This document shows positions 25,701 through 33,811 of a DNA stretch of 55,113 nucleotides, piece by piece. Under the pieces are notes generated by a model. It had not been told where the DNA came from, did not search any database, and worked only from the letters and a program-made list of their open reading frames with translations. The stretch spans positions 1 through 55,113 of the forward strand of contig JAIUNU010000020.1 in the NCBI GenBank assembly GCA_020161365.1, written 5' to 3'. The DNA comes from Pseudomonadota bacterium. GTDB taxonomy: Bacteria; Pseudomonadota; Alphaproteobacteria; Caulobacterales; Caulobacteraceae. Every line of letters begins with the position of its first letter. The first letter of the stretch is position 1. The position numbers were made by a program, and so were the translations under genes.

Positions 25701-25755
25701 GGACAGACGCACCCTGTTCGTTCTGACTCATCACTCGCTCTACGCCGTTCGTTAG
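22744..25755 (+). CDS. Secreted double beta-helix (GH55/pectate-lyase-3-like) protein with C-terminal beta-propeller
   Basis: A 1003-residue exported protein with a signal peptide (ILLAAFLATASPTALAFA). Two Pectate_lyase_3-type right-handed beta-helix modules begin at similar motifs: ITVKAIGDGRSDDTDAIQSAL near residue 37 and VKTLGVKGDGVTDDTAALQKAI near residue 382. This tandem layout is that of GH55 exo-beta-1,3-glucanases. From about residue 715 a six-bladed SMP-30/gluconolactonase-like propeller follows (FWSISGAAVGADGALYFIE, LAVDRSGNLLVVSSHG, SVAVDGEGHVFVANG). It could cut a glucan or uronan and act on a lactone product; neither activity is proven. Long in-frame extension upstream of ATG 22744 is rejected. 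Confidence 0.82.
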   Translation: MRAILLAAFLATASPTALAFAADSVFSAAPEEPRAITVKAIGDGRSDDTDAIQSALSAARDKTGHGLVLLPSGRYRLTRSLLVPPGVRVFGVGPTRPVLLLGAKTPGFQEGVGTMVIFTGDDQYAVGDIPVPVPTARPADAKVRDANSGTFYSSMSNIDIEIGEGNPAAAGVRFRMAQHAFLSHMEFRIGSGFAGVYQAGNVMQDVHFRGGRYGIITEKTSPAWQFTLMDSTFDGQRDAAIREHEVDLTLINVAIRNTPVGIDIDRGYNDSLWGKNVRFENVSKAGVVISSEDNVFTQVGFDNAVAANTPTFARFRDSGRTVAGKGRAYRVGSFTYGLTLPGLGQMGEYKTFADIAPLKALPPPSAPALRSTPPMREWTNVKTLGVKGDGVTDDTAALQKAIDSHRVLYLPFGFYRVSDTLKLGPDTVLIGLHPALAQLVIPDNNPRHAGVGAVRPILESPKGGDNIISGIGLFTGRINPRASALLWRSGENSLVTDVKIMGGGGTPTADGKPLSAAQARSGDPVADGRWDAQYPSIWVTDGGGGTFANVWSPNTFASAGFYVSDTKTPGRVYEVSVEHHVRNEFVLDNVENWEFLAPQTEQEVGDGPDAVSLEVRNSRNILFANYHGYRVTRSYHPAETAVKLFNSTDIRFRNVHINAESGVALCDEHGCGTYLRASKFPFENAIQDKTRKLEVREREFAVLDVTGAPSPGVTPAADPRVKKLETGFWSISGAAVGADGALYFIEKRFQRIYRWTEAKGVEIVRDQSLDPTNLAVDRSGNLLVVSSHGPDTSVYSIDPRGPHDQVTMIAPTAWATDKQALTLLPVNWWNNGEFRDQYDPAKDQFTTLAEMFARDVGTPKAKAYVSPDGSLALPSFRVWRQGPLDRVGWRWADSLQAHGLIAGAVGERVFVTNGSENKTYSATVAPGGALTDLRVFANRGGESVAVDGEGHVFVANGQIFKYGADGREIGRIDVPERPLQMLFGGQDRRTLFVLTHHSLYAVR

Positions 25756-25845
25756 TCCGCAGGCGGGGGGCATCAGCCTGCTTCAACGGATCCCGAGCCG
25801 GCTCCGGGCCCCTACGCGCGCCCCGTGGGCCGGGTCGGAAACGCC

Positions 25846-25861
25846 TACGACCATGGTCGTA
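25846..25861. promoter_or_regulatory. CCATGG-centred operator, copy 2 (perfect palindrome)
   Basis: TACGACCATGGTCGTA is a perfect 16-nt palindrome about 85 nt upstream of the TonB receptor start. The length and the central CG-rich symmetry fit LacI-family operators. A close copy at 22671-22686 precedes the beta-helix gene. The downstream LacI gene is the likely cognate regulator, but that is inference. Confidence 0.65.
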
Positions 25862-25944
25862 TAGTTAGCGGTCACATCGTCTGACACAGTCCTCCTCAGA
25901 TCATCGAACGATGGTCTCAACGAGAAATTTGGGAGGTTTTCAGG

Positions 25945-28884
25945 ATGAGTGCTGTCGGTAGCACGCGAGGGGGATCGGCCTTCTTGAGCGCCTTGCTCGC
26001 GACGAGCGCGTTCGCAACGGTCATGGCGGCGGGAGCGGTCCACGCCCAGACATCTTCGGAGAGCGCCAGCTCGGTTTCCGAGGTGATCGTGACCGGAACG
26101 CGGATCCGGTCCACCGGCTTCACCGCGCCCACGCCGACCCAGGTCATGGGTCAGGCGGATCTCGAACGCGCCGCTCAGCCCAACATCTTCACCGCCATCA
26201 CCCAGCTTCCCTCGCTGCAGGGCTCGACGGGCGCCACGACGGGCACCTTCAGCACCTCCAGCGGCCAGCAGGGCCTGTCTTCCTTCTCGCTGCGAGGTCT
26301 GGGCACGATCCGGACGCTGACGCTCCTGGACGGCCAGCGCGTGGTGCCAGCCAACGTTACGGGTGTTCCGGACATCAGCCTGTTTCCGCAGCTTCTTGTC
26401 GAGCGTGTCGACGTGGTGACCGGCGGCGCTTCGGCGTCCTACGGCTCGGACGCCGTGGGCGGGGTCGTCAACTTCATCACCAACAAGCGCTTCGTGGGCT
26501 TCAAGGCCAACGCCATGGCGGGCGTCACCACCTATGGCGACAACCATCAATGGCTGGCGCAGGTGGCGGCCGGCAAGGCGTTCATGGATGATCGCCTGCA
26601 TGTGCAGGTCAGCGCGGAATATGACTGGGAAGAGGGCGTTCCCGCCGGCGGCTTCGGCGAAGACGCACCTGGCAGCCGCGACTGGTACACCACCGCCACC
26701 CTGATCAACCGCGGGATCACTAACGACGGCTCGCCGCAGTACCTCTATCGCGAGCACGCGCAAGCCTATCAGTACACCAAGTACGGCCTGATCAGCGCGG
26801 GGCCGCTGCAGGGCACCGCCTTCGACCAGGCGGGCAATCCGTTCACCTTCCAATACGGTGGCGGTACGCCGTCCAAGGCCGCGAACGGCGCGGTGATCGG
26901 CTGCTTCTCGTCTGGCGGCTTCTGTATCGGCGGCGATCTTTCCGGCAACGTCGGCATCGGCACATCGCTGCAATCGCGCCTGAAGCGGATGAACAGCTAC
27001 GCCCGCATCGGGTACGACCTGGATGACAACAACCAGATCTACGCCACCTTCAACGCCGCGCGCGTCGAGAGCATGAACCAGCCCAATCCGGGCGCGGCCA
27101 CCACCGGCCTGACCATGTCGTGCTCCAACCCGTACCTGCCGGCGTCAATTGTGGCGGCCTGCGCAGCCAACGGCATCACGACCTTCACTTATGGCACGAG
27201 CAACGCCCTGCTGCCGCGCAATATCAACGTCCATCCGACCCGTACGCAGTATCGCGGCGTCATCGGCGCGGACGGCAAGTTCAACGCTCTTGGCAAGGAA
27301 TGGCGCTACGACGCCTATTACCAGCACGGCGAGAACACGACGGACATCCATGTCCGCGACATCCTGCTGAACCCCCGCTACCGCCAGGCCATTCAGGCCA
27401 CGACGATCGGCGGCCAGATCGTTTGCGCCGATCCCGTGGCCCGCGCCAACGGCTGCGCGCCGATCAACATCTTCGGCGGCCAGCGCCCCAGCGAAGCCGC
27501 GCTCGCTTACATCACGCCCAAGAACGGCCCCTACCAGCACTCGGTGCAGAAGCAGGACGTCGCCAGCATCAACTTCAGCGGCGAGGCGTTCCAGGGCTGG
27601 GCCGGGCCCATCTCGCTGGCCTTCGGCGCCGAGTGGCGGCAGGAGCAGTATCGCGTCAAGGGCGACCCCTACGGCGACGGCGCTGCGGACTCTCCCTACA
27701 ACGCCGACTATCCGGCCGATCCGATCCTCAACGTCGCCGGGGCCAACTGGTACGCGGGCAACTATCACTCGGGCGCGGGCAAGTACTCGGTGAAGGAAGC
27801 CTACGCCGAAGTGAACATCCCGCTGGTCAATTCCGAAGCGGCGGGTCGGGCCAACCTGAACATGGCCGGTCGCTGGACCGACTATAGCACCTCGGGCACG
27901 GTCTACACTTGGAAGGTCGGGGGCACCTGGGATACGCCCATCGACGGCGTCCGCCTGCGGGCGGTCACCTCGCGCGATGTTCGCGCCCCGAACCTCTCGG
28001 AACTGTACGCCGCGCCGGTCACCACCACGCTGCCCAACTTCACCAACCCGTTCACAGGCGGCGCTCTGCTGGTGCTGCAGAACGTGGTCGGCAATCCCGA
28101 CCTGAAGCCGGAGATCGCCAAGAACTTCACGGTCGGGGCGGTGCTTTCGAACCCGCAATGGCTGCCGGGCTTCAGCGTTTCGGTCGACTGGTACAACATC
28201 GTGCTGAACGGCGGGATATCGAGCCTCGGCGCCCAGCAGATCGTCAACTTCTGCTACTCGGGCCTCTCGCAGTTCTGCGGCGCGTTCAACTTCACGCCGT
28301 CGGCCGGGACGCCCTATGTCAACGCGCAGGTGTTCAACCTGTCCTCGATCAAGACCAGCGGCTTCGACATCGAGAGCAGCTACCGGTTCGAGCTGCCCAA
28401 TTTGCCGGGCCGCTTCACGGTGCGGGGTCTGGCGACCAACACCCACAAGTTCGTGACCAACCCGGGCATTCCGGGCGCGATCGCGACCGACACGGCGGGC
28501 CAGAACTCCGGCGCGACGCCAGACTGGAAGTTCCTGGCGATCCAGTCCTGGGAGAATGACAAGTTCGCGCTCAGCGTCCAGGAGCGCTGGTTCAGCGACG
28601 GTACGTTCGGCAACCAGTATGTCGAGTGTAAGGCCGGCGGCTGCCCGGTCTCGACCGTCAACCGGCCGACAATCGACTACAACCAGATGAGCGGCGCCAC
28701 CTATGTCGACGTCAGTGGGTCGTACAAGTTCGGCAATGGCGTGCAGGCCTATTTCAAGGTCGACAACCTGCTGAACCGCGACCCGACGCCGTCGCCGCAA
28801 ACCAATACCGGTCTGGACGCCAACCCCGCGCTCTATGACCTGCTGGGCCGCTTCTACCACGTGGGCGTCCGCTACGCCTTCTAA
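25945..28884 (+). CDS. TonB-dependent receptor (carbohydrate-type)
   Basis: A 979-residue outer-membrane receptor. The signal peptide ends near AVHAQ, then a TonB-box-like SEVIVTGTRI, a plug domain (SFSLRGLGTIRTLTLLDGQRVVPANVTGVPDISLFPQLLVERVDVVTGGASASYGSDAVGGVVNFIT) and a 22-strand barrel ending in YHVGVRYAF with the terminal Phe. There is no N-terminal signalling (STN) domain. GGAGG is about 9 nt upstream. In Caulobacter such receptors import oligosaccharides. Its placement between a secreted glycan-active protein and a LacI/MFS pair supports uptake of the breakdown product. Confidence 0.94.
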   Translation: MSAVGSTRGGSAFLSALLATSAFATVMAAGAVHAQTSSESASSVSEVIVTGTRIRSTGFTAPTPTQVMGQADLERAAQPNIFTAITQLPSLQGSTGATTGTFSTSSGQQGLSSFSLRGLGTIRTLTLLDGQRVVPANVTGVPDISLFPQLLVERVDVVTGGASASYGSDAVGGVVNFITNKRFVGFKANAMAGVTTYGDNHQWLAQVAAGKAFMDDRLHVQVSAEYDWEEGVPAGGFGEDAPGSRDWYTTATLINRGITNDGSPQYLYREHAQAYQYTKYGLISAGPLQGTAFDQAGNPFTFQYGGGTPSKAANGAVIGCFSSGGFCIGGDLSGNVGIGTSLQSRLKRMNSYARIGYDLDDNNQIYATFNAARVESMNQPNPGAATTGLTMSCSNPYLPASIVAACAANGITTFTYGTSNALLPRNINVHPTRTQYRGVIGADGKFNALGKEWRYDAYYQHGENTTDIHVRDILLNPRYRQAIQATTIGGQIVCADPVARANGCAPINIFGGQRPSEAALAYITPKNGPYQHSVQKQDVASINFSGEAFQGWAGPISLAFGAEWRQEQYRVKGDPYGDGAADSPYNADYPADPILNVAGANWYAGNYHSGAGKYSVKEAYAEVNIPLVNSEAAGRANLNMAGRWTDYSTSGTVYTWKVGGTWDTPIDGVRLRAVTSRDVRAPNLSELYAAPVTTTLPNFTNPFTGGALLVLQNVVGNPDLKPEIAKNFTVGAVLSNPQWLPGFSVSVDWYNIVLNGGISSLGAQQIVNFCYSGLSQFCGAFNFTPSAGTPYVNAQVFNLSSIKTSGFDIESSYRFELPNLPGRFTVRGLATNTHKFVTNPGIPGAIATDTAGQNSGATPDWKFLAIQSWENDKFALSVQERWFSDGTFGNQYVECKAGGCPVSTVNRPTIDYNQMSGATYVDVSGSYKFGNGVQAYFKVDNLLNRDPTPSPQTNTGLDANPALYDLLGRFYHVGVRYAF

Positions 28885-29079
28885 GACGTCCCGGGCCGTC
28901 CGCCTTCACCTCCCCTGGGCGGCCTCGCCCGGATCCGGTCGACTTGTGTCGCTCCGTGGTCCGGGCGCCTTTCTTTGCGCTAAGGATTCCCCGCTGTTCG
29001 CTATCGGGGGGACCGAGGTTTGGATGACGATTCTGGCCAACGGAGCGCCGCGCGCCCAGCGCCCCCTCGGGGGGAGACC

Positions 29080-30129
29080 TTGAACCGCCCGGAGCGCGTC
29101 CGGGGGGCGACCATGGCCGACGTCGCAAAGCGGGCGGGCGTGTCGCGCATGACCGTCTCGCGTGTGCTGAATCATGAGGCCAAGGTTCGCGAAGACACGC
29201 GTCAGGCGGTTCTGGCGGCGATCCGCGAGCTCAACTTCCAGCCTAACCTCACAGCTCGGAATCTCGTCATGGACGGCGAGCTCCGGATCGGCGTGGTCTA
29301 CTCCAATCCCAGCGCTGCGTTCATGAGCGACTTCCTCATCGGCGTGTTCGAGGAAGCGACCAGCGCGGGCGCGCGCCTGATCCTCGTTCGAGGGGAGGGC
29401 GGGCGCTCGCCCTCCGCGCCCGAACTGGAGAGCTTGGTGAGCGCTGGCGTGCAGGGCGTGGTGCTGGCTCCGCCGCTCGGTGAATCCGCGATGGCGCGCG
29501 ACATCCTGCGCGCCGCCGGTCTCCCGATCGCGGTGGTCGCGGCGGCGCGACCCGTCGCTGACGCTATCAATGTGCGAATCGATGATCGAGAAGCCAGTCT
29601 CACCATGACCGGCCGCCTGCTGGCGCTGGGGCACAGGCGTATCGGCTTCATCGCGGGCAACCCCGACCAGACGGCCAGTGCGGAGCGTCTTGAGGGCGCG
29701 CGGGCGGCCGTTGCGGCGGCGGACGGCGCCGAGCTGGTCGTCGCCCAAGGCGGGTTCACCTACGCATCGGGCCTAGCGGCGGCTGAAATCTTGCTCGGCG
29801 CCGACGCGCCCCCGACGGCCATCTTCGCCAGCAACGACGACATGGCGGCCGCAGCGGTTTCCGTGGCGCACCGGCGACATCTGGACGTGCCGGCGGACCT
29901 GACGGTGGTGGGCTTCGACGATACGACCGTCGCCACCACGCTTTGGCCGCCTCTGACGACCATTCGCCAGCCGGTCCGGCAGATGGCCGCCGTGGCGCTG
30001 GACCGCCTGATCCGCGCGCTGCGCTCGGACGCGCCTTTCGCCGCCGACCACATCCTCGACCATCACCTTATCGAGCGCGAATCGACCGCGCCGCCGCCCG
30101 GCGCCTCACCAACGGGTCGCGCTTCCTAG
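29080..30129 (+). CDS. LacI-family transcriptional regulator
   Basis: A repressor of about 349 residues. The N-terminal HTH is TMADVAKRAGVSRMTVSRVLNHEAKVREDTRQAVLAAIRELNFQPN with hinge NLTARNLVMDG, then a periplasmic-binding-protein-like sensor (RIGVVYSNPSAAFMSDFLIGVFEEA to FASNDDMAAAAVSVAHRRHLDVPADLTVVGFDDTTVATTLWPPLTTIRQP). The start is uncertain: TTG 29080 is near a GGGGAG; ATG 29113 and TTG 29020 are alternatives. It probably binds the CCATGG-centred operators at 22671 and 25846 and senses an imported sugar. The MFS gene follows after 10 nt. Confidence 0.9.
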   Translation: MNRPERVRGATMADVAKRAGVSRMTVSRVLNHEAKVREDTRQAVLAAIRELNFQPNLTARNLVMDGELRIGVVYSNPSAAFMSDFLIGVFEEATSAGARLILVRGEGGRSPSAPELESLVSAGVQGVVLAPPLGESAMARDILRAAGLPIAVVAAARPVADAINVRIDDREASLTMTGRLLALGHRRIGFIAGNPDQTASAERLEGARAAVAAADGAELVVAQGGFTYASGLAAAEILLGADAPPTAIFASNDDMAAAAVSVAHRRHLDVPADLTVVGFDDTTVATTLWPPLTTIRQPVRQMAAVALDRLIRALRSDAPFAADHILDHHLIERESTAPPPGASPTGRAS

Positions 30130-30139
30130 GAGACCTTCG

Positions 30140-31432
30140 ATGTCCGAACCCTCTGGTGACCTGGAGCGCGCCACCGTTGGGCGCGTGACCCGGCGGCTGA
30201 TGCCGCTGTTCTGCCTGATGTACCTGATCGCCTATATCGACCGTCAGAACGTCTCCTACGCCAAGCTGGACATGGTCCAGGCGCTGGGGCTGAGCGAGGC
30301 CGCCTATGGCCTGGGCGCGTCGCTGTTCTTTATCGGCTACTTCCTTTTCGAGGCGCCCTCGAACCTGATCCTGGCGCGCGTGGGCGCCCGCGTCTGGTTC
30401 GCCCGGATCATGTTCTCGTGGGGCCTTGTCACCCTGGCGCTCGGCTTCACCCAGAACGCGGCGATGTTCTACGTGCTGCGCTTTCTGCTCGGCGCGACCG
30501 AGGCGGGGTTCTTCCCCGGCGTGCTCTATGTCCTGACACTCTGGTACCCGCAGGCGCATCGCGCGCGGATGGTCGGGCTGTTCATGATCGCTTCGGCCCT
30601 GGCCAACGCCGTCGGCGCGGCGATCGGTGGACTTCTGTTGGGGATGGACGGCTTCCTGGATCTGGCGGGCTGGCAATGGGTGTTTCTGGTGACCGGAACG
30701 CCGGCGGTGCTTCTCGCGCCCTACGTGCTCTGGCGACTGCCTGACGGGCCTCATCAGGCGCGCTGGCTGCCAGACGTCGAGAAGTCCTGGCTGGCCGCGA
30801 CGCTGGCGGCTGAGCGGGGCGGGGAGGTCGATGATCACCGCGGCGCCTGGAAGGCGATTTTTGATTCTCGCGTCCTGCTCCTGGCGGGCCTCTATATCGG
30901 CATGCCTTTGGGCGCGTACGGGCTCAGCTACTGGCTGCCGACGATCGTGAAGTCCTTTGGCGTCTCGAACACCGTCAACGGCTTCATCAACGTCATTCCC
31001 TGGCTGTTCGTCGCCGTAGCGCTATGGTTCGTGCCTCGCCACGCCGCTCGGCATGGCGCCAGCGCTTGGCATATCGCAGGGCCCGTCTTGCTCGCCGCGG
31101 TGGCCTTGAGCCTGAGCGTCATCGTGCCGGGGCCCGCGTTGAAGTTCGCCATGCTCTGCATCGCCGCGCCAGCGATCTTCGCCGCTCAGCCGGTCTTCTG
31201 GAGCCTGCCGCCGAGCTTTCTGAGCGGGCCCAAGGCGGCGGCGGGGATCGCGGCGATCAACGCCGTCGGCAATCTGGGCGGTTTCATCGCGCAGAACCTC
31301 GTGCCGGTCGTCCGCGACGCCACGGGCAGCAACCTCGCGCCCATGCTGGCGCTGGCCGCCGTGCTGCTAGTCACCAGCCTGCTGATCTTTGTCGCGATGG
31401 CGAAACTGAAGCGCTCAGGTCCGTTGGGATAG
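30140..31432 (+). CDS. MFS transporter, anion:cation symporter (ACS) family
   Basis: A 430-residue permease with twelve predicted membrane helices. The N-terminal RRLMPLFCLMYLIAYIDRQNVSYAKLDM and the loop ASLFFIGYFLFEAPSNLILARVGARVWFARIM followed by LRFLLGATEAGFFPGVLYVLTLWYPQAHRARMVGLF are typical of the ACS family (hexuronate, galactarate, phthalate transporters). With the beta-helix protein, receptor, LacI regulator and gluconokinase it probably moves a sugar acid across the inner membrane. It starts 10 nt after the LacI stop and is likely cotranscribed. A hairpin follows at 31470-31497. Confidence 0.93.
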   Translation: MSEPSGDLERATVGRVTRRLMPLFCLMYLIAYIDRQNVSYAKLDMVQALGLSEAAYGLGASLFFIGYFLFEAPSNLILARVGARVWFARIMFSWGLVTLALGFTQNAAMFYVLRFLLGATEAGFFPGVLYVLTLWYPQAHRARMVGLFMIASALANAVGAAIGGLLLGMDGFLDLAGWQWVFLVTGTPAVLLAPYVLWRLPDGPHQARWLPDVEKSWLAATLAAERGGEVDDHRGAWKAIFDSRVLLLAGLYIGMPLGAYGLSYWLPTIVKSFGVSNTVNGFINVIPWLFVAVALWFVPRHAARHGASAWHIAGPVLLAAVALSLSVIVPGPALKFAMLCIAAPAIFAAQPVFWSLPPSFLSGPKAAAGIAAINAVGNLGGFIAQNLVPVVRDATGSNLAPMLALAAVLLVTSLLIFVAMAKLKRSGPLG

Positions 31433-31469
31433 AAGCGGTCTCCGCCTGACGTTCGACAACCCGCAATCT

Positions 31470-31497
31470 GGTCGCGGTCGCTTCGGCGGTCGCGACC
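31470..31497 (+). terminator. Hairpin after the MFS gene
   Basis: GGTCGCG (31470-31476) pairs with CGCGACC (31491-31497) around a GC-rich loop, 37 nt after the MFS stop, and is followed by CTTTGG. It would end the resident operon just before the ICE junction. Confidence 0.5.
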
Positions 31498-31584
31498 CTT
31501 TGGCATGTCGAGGGCGGCGATTCAGCCTGGCCCCACAAGCGGGGCCGCAATGTTTTATTGAACGGGGGATCTCGTCAGAATGGC

Positions 31585-31618
31585 GGGGACCCAAGCAACA
31601 AAGTTTGCTTGGGTCCCC
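31585..31618. terminator. 14-bp perfect hairpin beside the attachment site
   Basis: GGGGACCCAAGCAA (31585-31598) pairs perfectly with TTGCTTGGGTCCCC (31605-31618) around the loop CAAAGT. On the minus strand it starts 1 nt after the CCA end of the tRNA fragment, exactly where a tRNA-Thr terminator would lie. There is no T-run. It may be the old tRNA terminator or part of the recombination site. Confidence 0.6.
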
Positions 31619-31619
31619 A

Positions 31620-31664
31620 TGGTGCCGCCGGGCAGGATTGAACTGCCGACCTCAGCCTTACCAA
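31620..31664 (-). other. tRNA-Thr(GGU) 3' fragment, probable ICE attachment site (attL)
   Basis: Read on the minus strand, these 45 nt are exactly tRNA positions 32-76: anticodon loop TTGGTAA (anticodon GGT, threonine), the 3' anticodon stem GGCTG, a 5-nt variable loop, a perfect T-arm (GGCAG TTCAATC CTGCC), acceptor strand CGGCGGC, discriminator A and CCA. The sequence beyond position 32 (31665 onward) does not supply the 5' anticodon stem, so no complete tRNA exists here. Such half-tRNAs mark the junction made by tyrosine integrases; the integrase starts about 200 nt away. The intact tRNA should lie at the other end of the element, outside the window. Confidence 0.85.
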
Positions 31665-31872
31665 GCAATTTCAATGACTTACGAGAATATTCTCATGTAG
31701 TTCTATCTATTGTTTTTCATGGCGTTCTGTCAAGCGGAACGTTGCGCGACCTTCCCACCGTTTCCCGCCAATTGCTTCGCGTCGCTTATCGCTCGCTTAC
31801 TGCTGACAGGGGCTTCGCCCCGTGGCCCACTGGTGCTTGCGCGGGCGCTTCCTCCATCGGAGGGGCATAATC

Positions 31873-33369
31873 ATGCGCGGACGCAAGCTCACGCTGCGCT
31901 TGGTCGCCGCGCTCGGCGCCCAGAAAGCGGACTACTTTGTCTGGGATAGCGAGGTCGCGGGCTTTGGCCTGAAGATCACGCCGACTGGCCACAAGACCTA
32001 TGTGCTGCAGTACCGGCATGAAGGCCGTAGCCGCCGCTACGTCATTGGCCCAAACGGGTCTCCCTGGACGGTGGAGACGGCTCGCGCCGAAGCCCGCCGG
32101 CTCTTGGGCCAGGTGGTGACGAACGTCGACGTCCAGACCGAGAAGGTCCAGCGGCGATCCGATCCGACCGTCACCGAGCTCTGTGATCTCTATCTCGAGC
32201 TGGGTCTTGCCACGCGCAAGGCGAGTTCACGGGAAGCCGCGCGGGCGGACTTCGAAAATCACGTCAAGCCAAGGCTCGGGAACCGCAAGGCGACGAGCAT
32301 CGTCCGCGCCGACATCGAGAAGCTTCTCGTCGATATCGCCAATGGCGAGACGGCCAGGAGGCGCAAGGGCGCCAAGAAACGAAGCCTCTCGCGTGTAAGG
32401 GGCGGGAAGGGCGCGGCCAACAGCGTCGTGCGAACGCTATCGGCGGCGTTCGGCTATGGCGTCGCCAACGGGGTTCGCGCCGACAATCCCTGCGCCGGCG
32501 TCACCAAGTACGCCGAGCGAAAGCTCAATCGCTTCCTGTCGCCTGAGGAGCTGGTGAAACTCGGCGAGGCGTTGCAGGCCGCCGAGGCCATCGGTGTTGA
32601 AAACCCCTATGTGATCGCAGCCATTCGGCTCCTGGTGATGACGGGGTGCCGACGCAACGAGATTCTCGAGCTTGAGCGCAGGTGCGTCGACTACCCCAAT
32701 CGATGCCTGCGACTGCTGGACAGTAAGACGGGCGCCAAGGTCGTCCATGTCGGGGCCTCTGTTATGGACCTGTTGCGCACGATCCCCGTGGTTGAAGGCA
32801 ATCCCTATGTGCTGCCGGGGCCAGGACGGGAGGGGCGGCTGGTCAATATCCAGAAGCCATGGGTCCGGTTGCGAAAAGCCGCTGGCCTGGACGACGTTCG
32901 TATCCACGACTTGCGACACTCGTTCGCCAGCTTCGGCGCCAACGCCGGCGACAGCCTGTTGATCATCGGAGCCTTGCTCGGTCACCGCAGCGCCAAGTCG
33001 ACAGAACGTTACGCGCATCTCGCGGCGGGACCGGTGCAGGACGCCGCCCAGCGCATATCCGGGGATATCGCCCAACTTCTGGGACGGCCTCCAGTTTGCT
33101 CCGATGAGATCACCGATTTCACCGCATTGACGAAGGTCGAGGTTGAGCCCGTGCGGACCGTCTTGGGGGATGCCATCAAGGCGCGCTGGTTGGACACGAT
33201 CGCTGTCGCAGATCGCCTAGGGCTGACGGTGAAGACGCTGCAGACCTATCGATGGTTGGGCGTCGGACCGCCGTTCCAGAAGATCGGAAGGCGGGTCGTC
33301 TATTCAGAAGATCTGATCGAACGGTGGAGAACCACGCCTGCAGCCAGGGCGCTTGCAAGCGGCGACTAG
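31873..33369 (+). CDS. int: Tyrosine-type site-specific integrase with C-terminal excisionase-like HTH
   Basis: A 498-residue phage/ICE integrase. The N-terminal arm-binding domain (LTLRLVAALGAQKADYFVWDSEVAGFGLKITPTGHKTYVLQYRHEGRSRRYVIG) is of the DUF4102 kind. The catalytic residues are visible: Arg260 in TGCRRNE, His345 and Arg348 in HDLRHSF, His371 in LLGHRS, Tyr380 in ERYAHL. After the catalytic domain about 100 extra residues end in a MerR/Xis-like HTH at about 440-490 (DTIAVADRLGLTVKTLQTYRWLGVGPPFQKIGRRVVYSEDLIERW). GGAGGGG lies 7 nt before ATG 31873. It sits next to the tRNA-Thr fragment and points into the element. Confidence 0.95.
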   Translation: MRGRKLTLRLVAALGAQKADYFVWDSEVAGFGLKITPTGHKTYVLQYRHEGRSRRYVIGPNGSPWTVETARAEARRLLGQVVTNVDVQTEKVQRRSDPTVTELCDLYLELGLATRKASSREAARADFENHVKPRLGNRKATSIVRADIEKLLVDIANGETARRRKGAKKRSLSRVRGGKGAANSVVRTLSAAFGYGVANGVRADNPCAGVTKYAERKLNRFLSPEELVKLGEALQAAEAIGVENPYVIAAIRLLVMTGCRRNEILELERRCVDYPNRCLRLLDSKTGAKVVHVGASVMDLLRTIPVVEGNPYVLPGPGREGRLVNIQKPWVRLRKAAGLDDVRIHDLRHSFASFGANAGDSLLIIGALLGHRSAKSTERYAHLAAGPVQDAAQRISGDIAQLLGRPPVCSDEITDFTALTKVEVEPVRTVLGDAIKARWLDTIAVADRLGLTVKTLQTYRWLGVGPPFQKIGRRVVYSEDLIERWRTTPAARALASGD

Positions 33370-33442
33370 AGCGCCGCCTCGTCGGCATCTTGCTCGCGCC
33401 GGCCGACTCAAGGCTTGGGATGCAAACGAACGAGGGCTTGAG

Positions 33443-33811
33443 ATGACGCCGGACGATTTCGTGCAACTGGTCGAGCGCATCGTGCCCGAGGTGCAGCGCA
33501 AGCCTGTCCTCGACACCGTGCAGTTCCGGGTCGGCGTCAAAGCCTTCGCGACCCTAGGCTGGCCTTCGGAGGGCTGGGCGGCTGTTAAGCTCAGCGCCGC
33601 CGATCAGAGGCTGGCGCTGACGGCGTCCGACGCCTTCGTCCGCGACCCTGGGCGACGCCGTAATTCGGGCGTGACGCTCGTGCGATTGAAGGCGGCGGAC
33701 CCGGATATCCTCGCAGACGTGATCGGCGCAGCCTGGCGTCAAGCCTATCTCGGTTCGGGGCGTAAGACGCTGAGCGGCCCCGTGAAGGGCGCCGACCTGC
33801 GCGCGGGTTGA
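33443..33811 (+). CDS. MmcQ/YjbR-like DNA-binding protein
   Basis: A 122-residue protein of the MmcQ/YjbR fold: MTPDDFVQLVERIVPEVQRKPVLDTVQFRVGVKAFATLGWPSEGWAAVKLSAADQRLAL, then VTLVRLKAADPDILADVIGAAWRQAY. The family is related to the double-wing CyaY-like fold and is often labelled DNA-binding, with little direct evidence. GAGG lies about 8 nt before ATG 33443. It follows the integrase by 73 nt and is probably an ICE accessory gene. Frames extending upstream of this ATG have no support. Confidence 0.75.
   Translation: MTPDDFVQLVERIVPEVQRKPVLDTVQFRVGVKAFATLGWPSEGWAAVKLSAADQRLALTASDAFVRDPGRRRNSGVTLVRLKAADPDILADVIGAAWRQAYLGSGRKTLSGPVKGADLRAG

Noticed and set aside
31620..31700. A complete tRNA gene
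   Set aside because: Only positions 32-76 are present. The bases that should form the 5' anticodon stem and D-arm do not pair, so it is a fragment.
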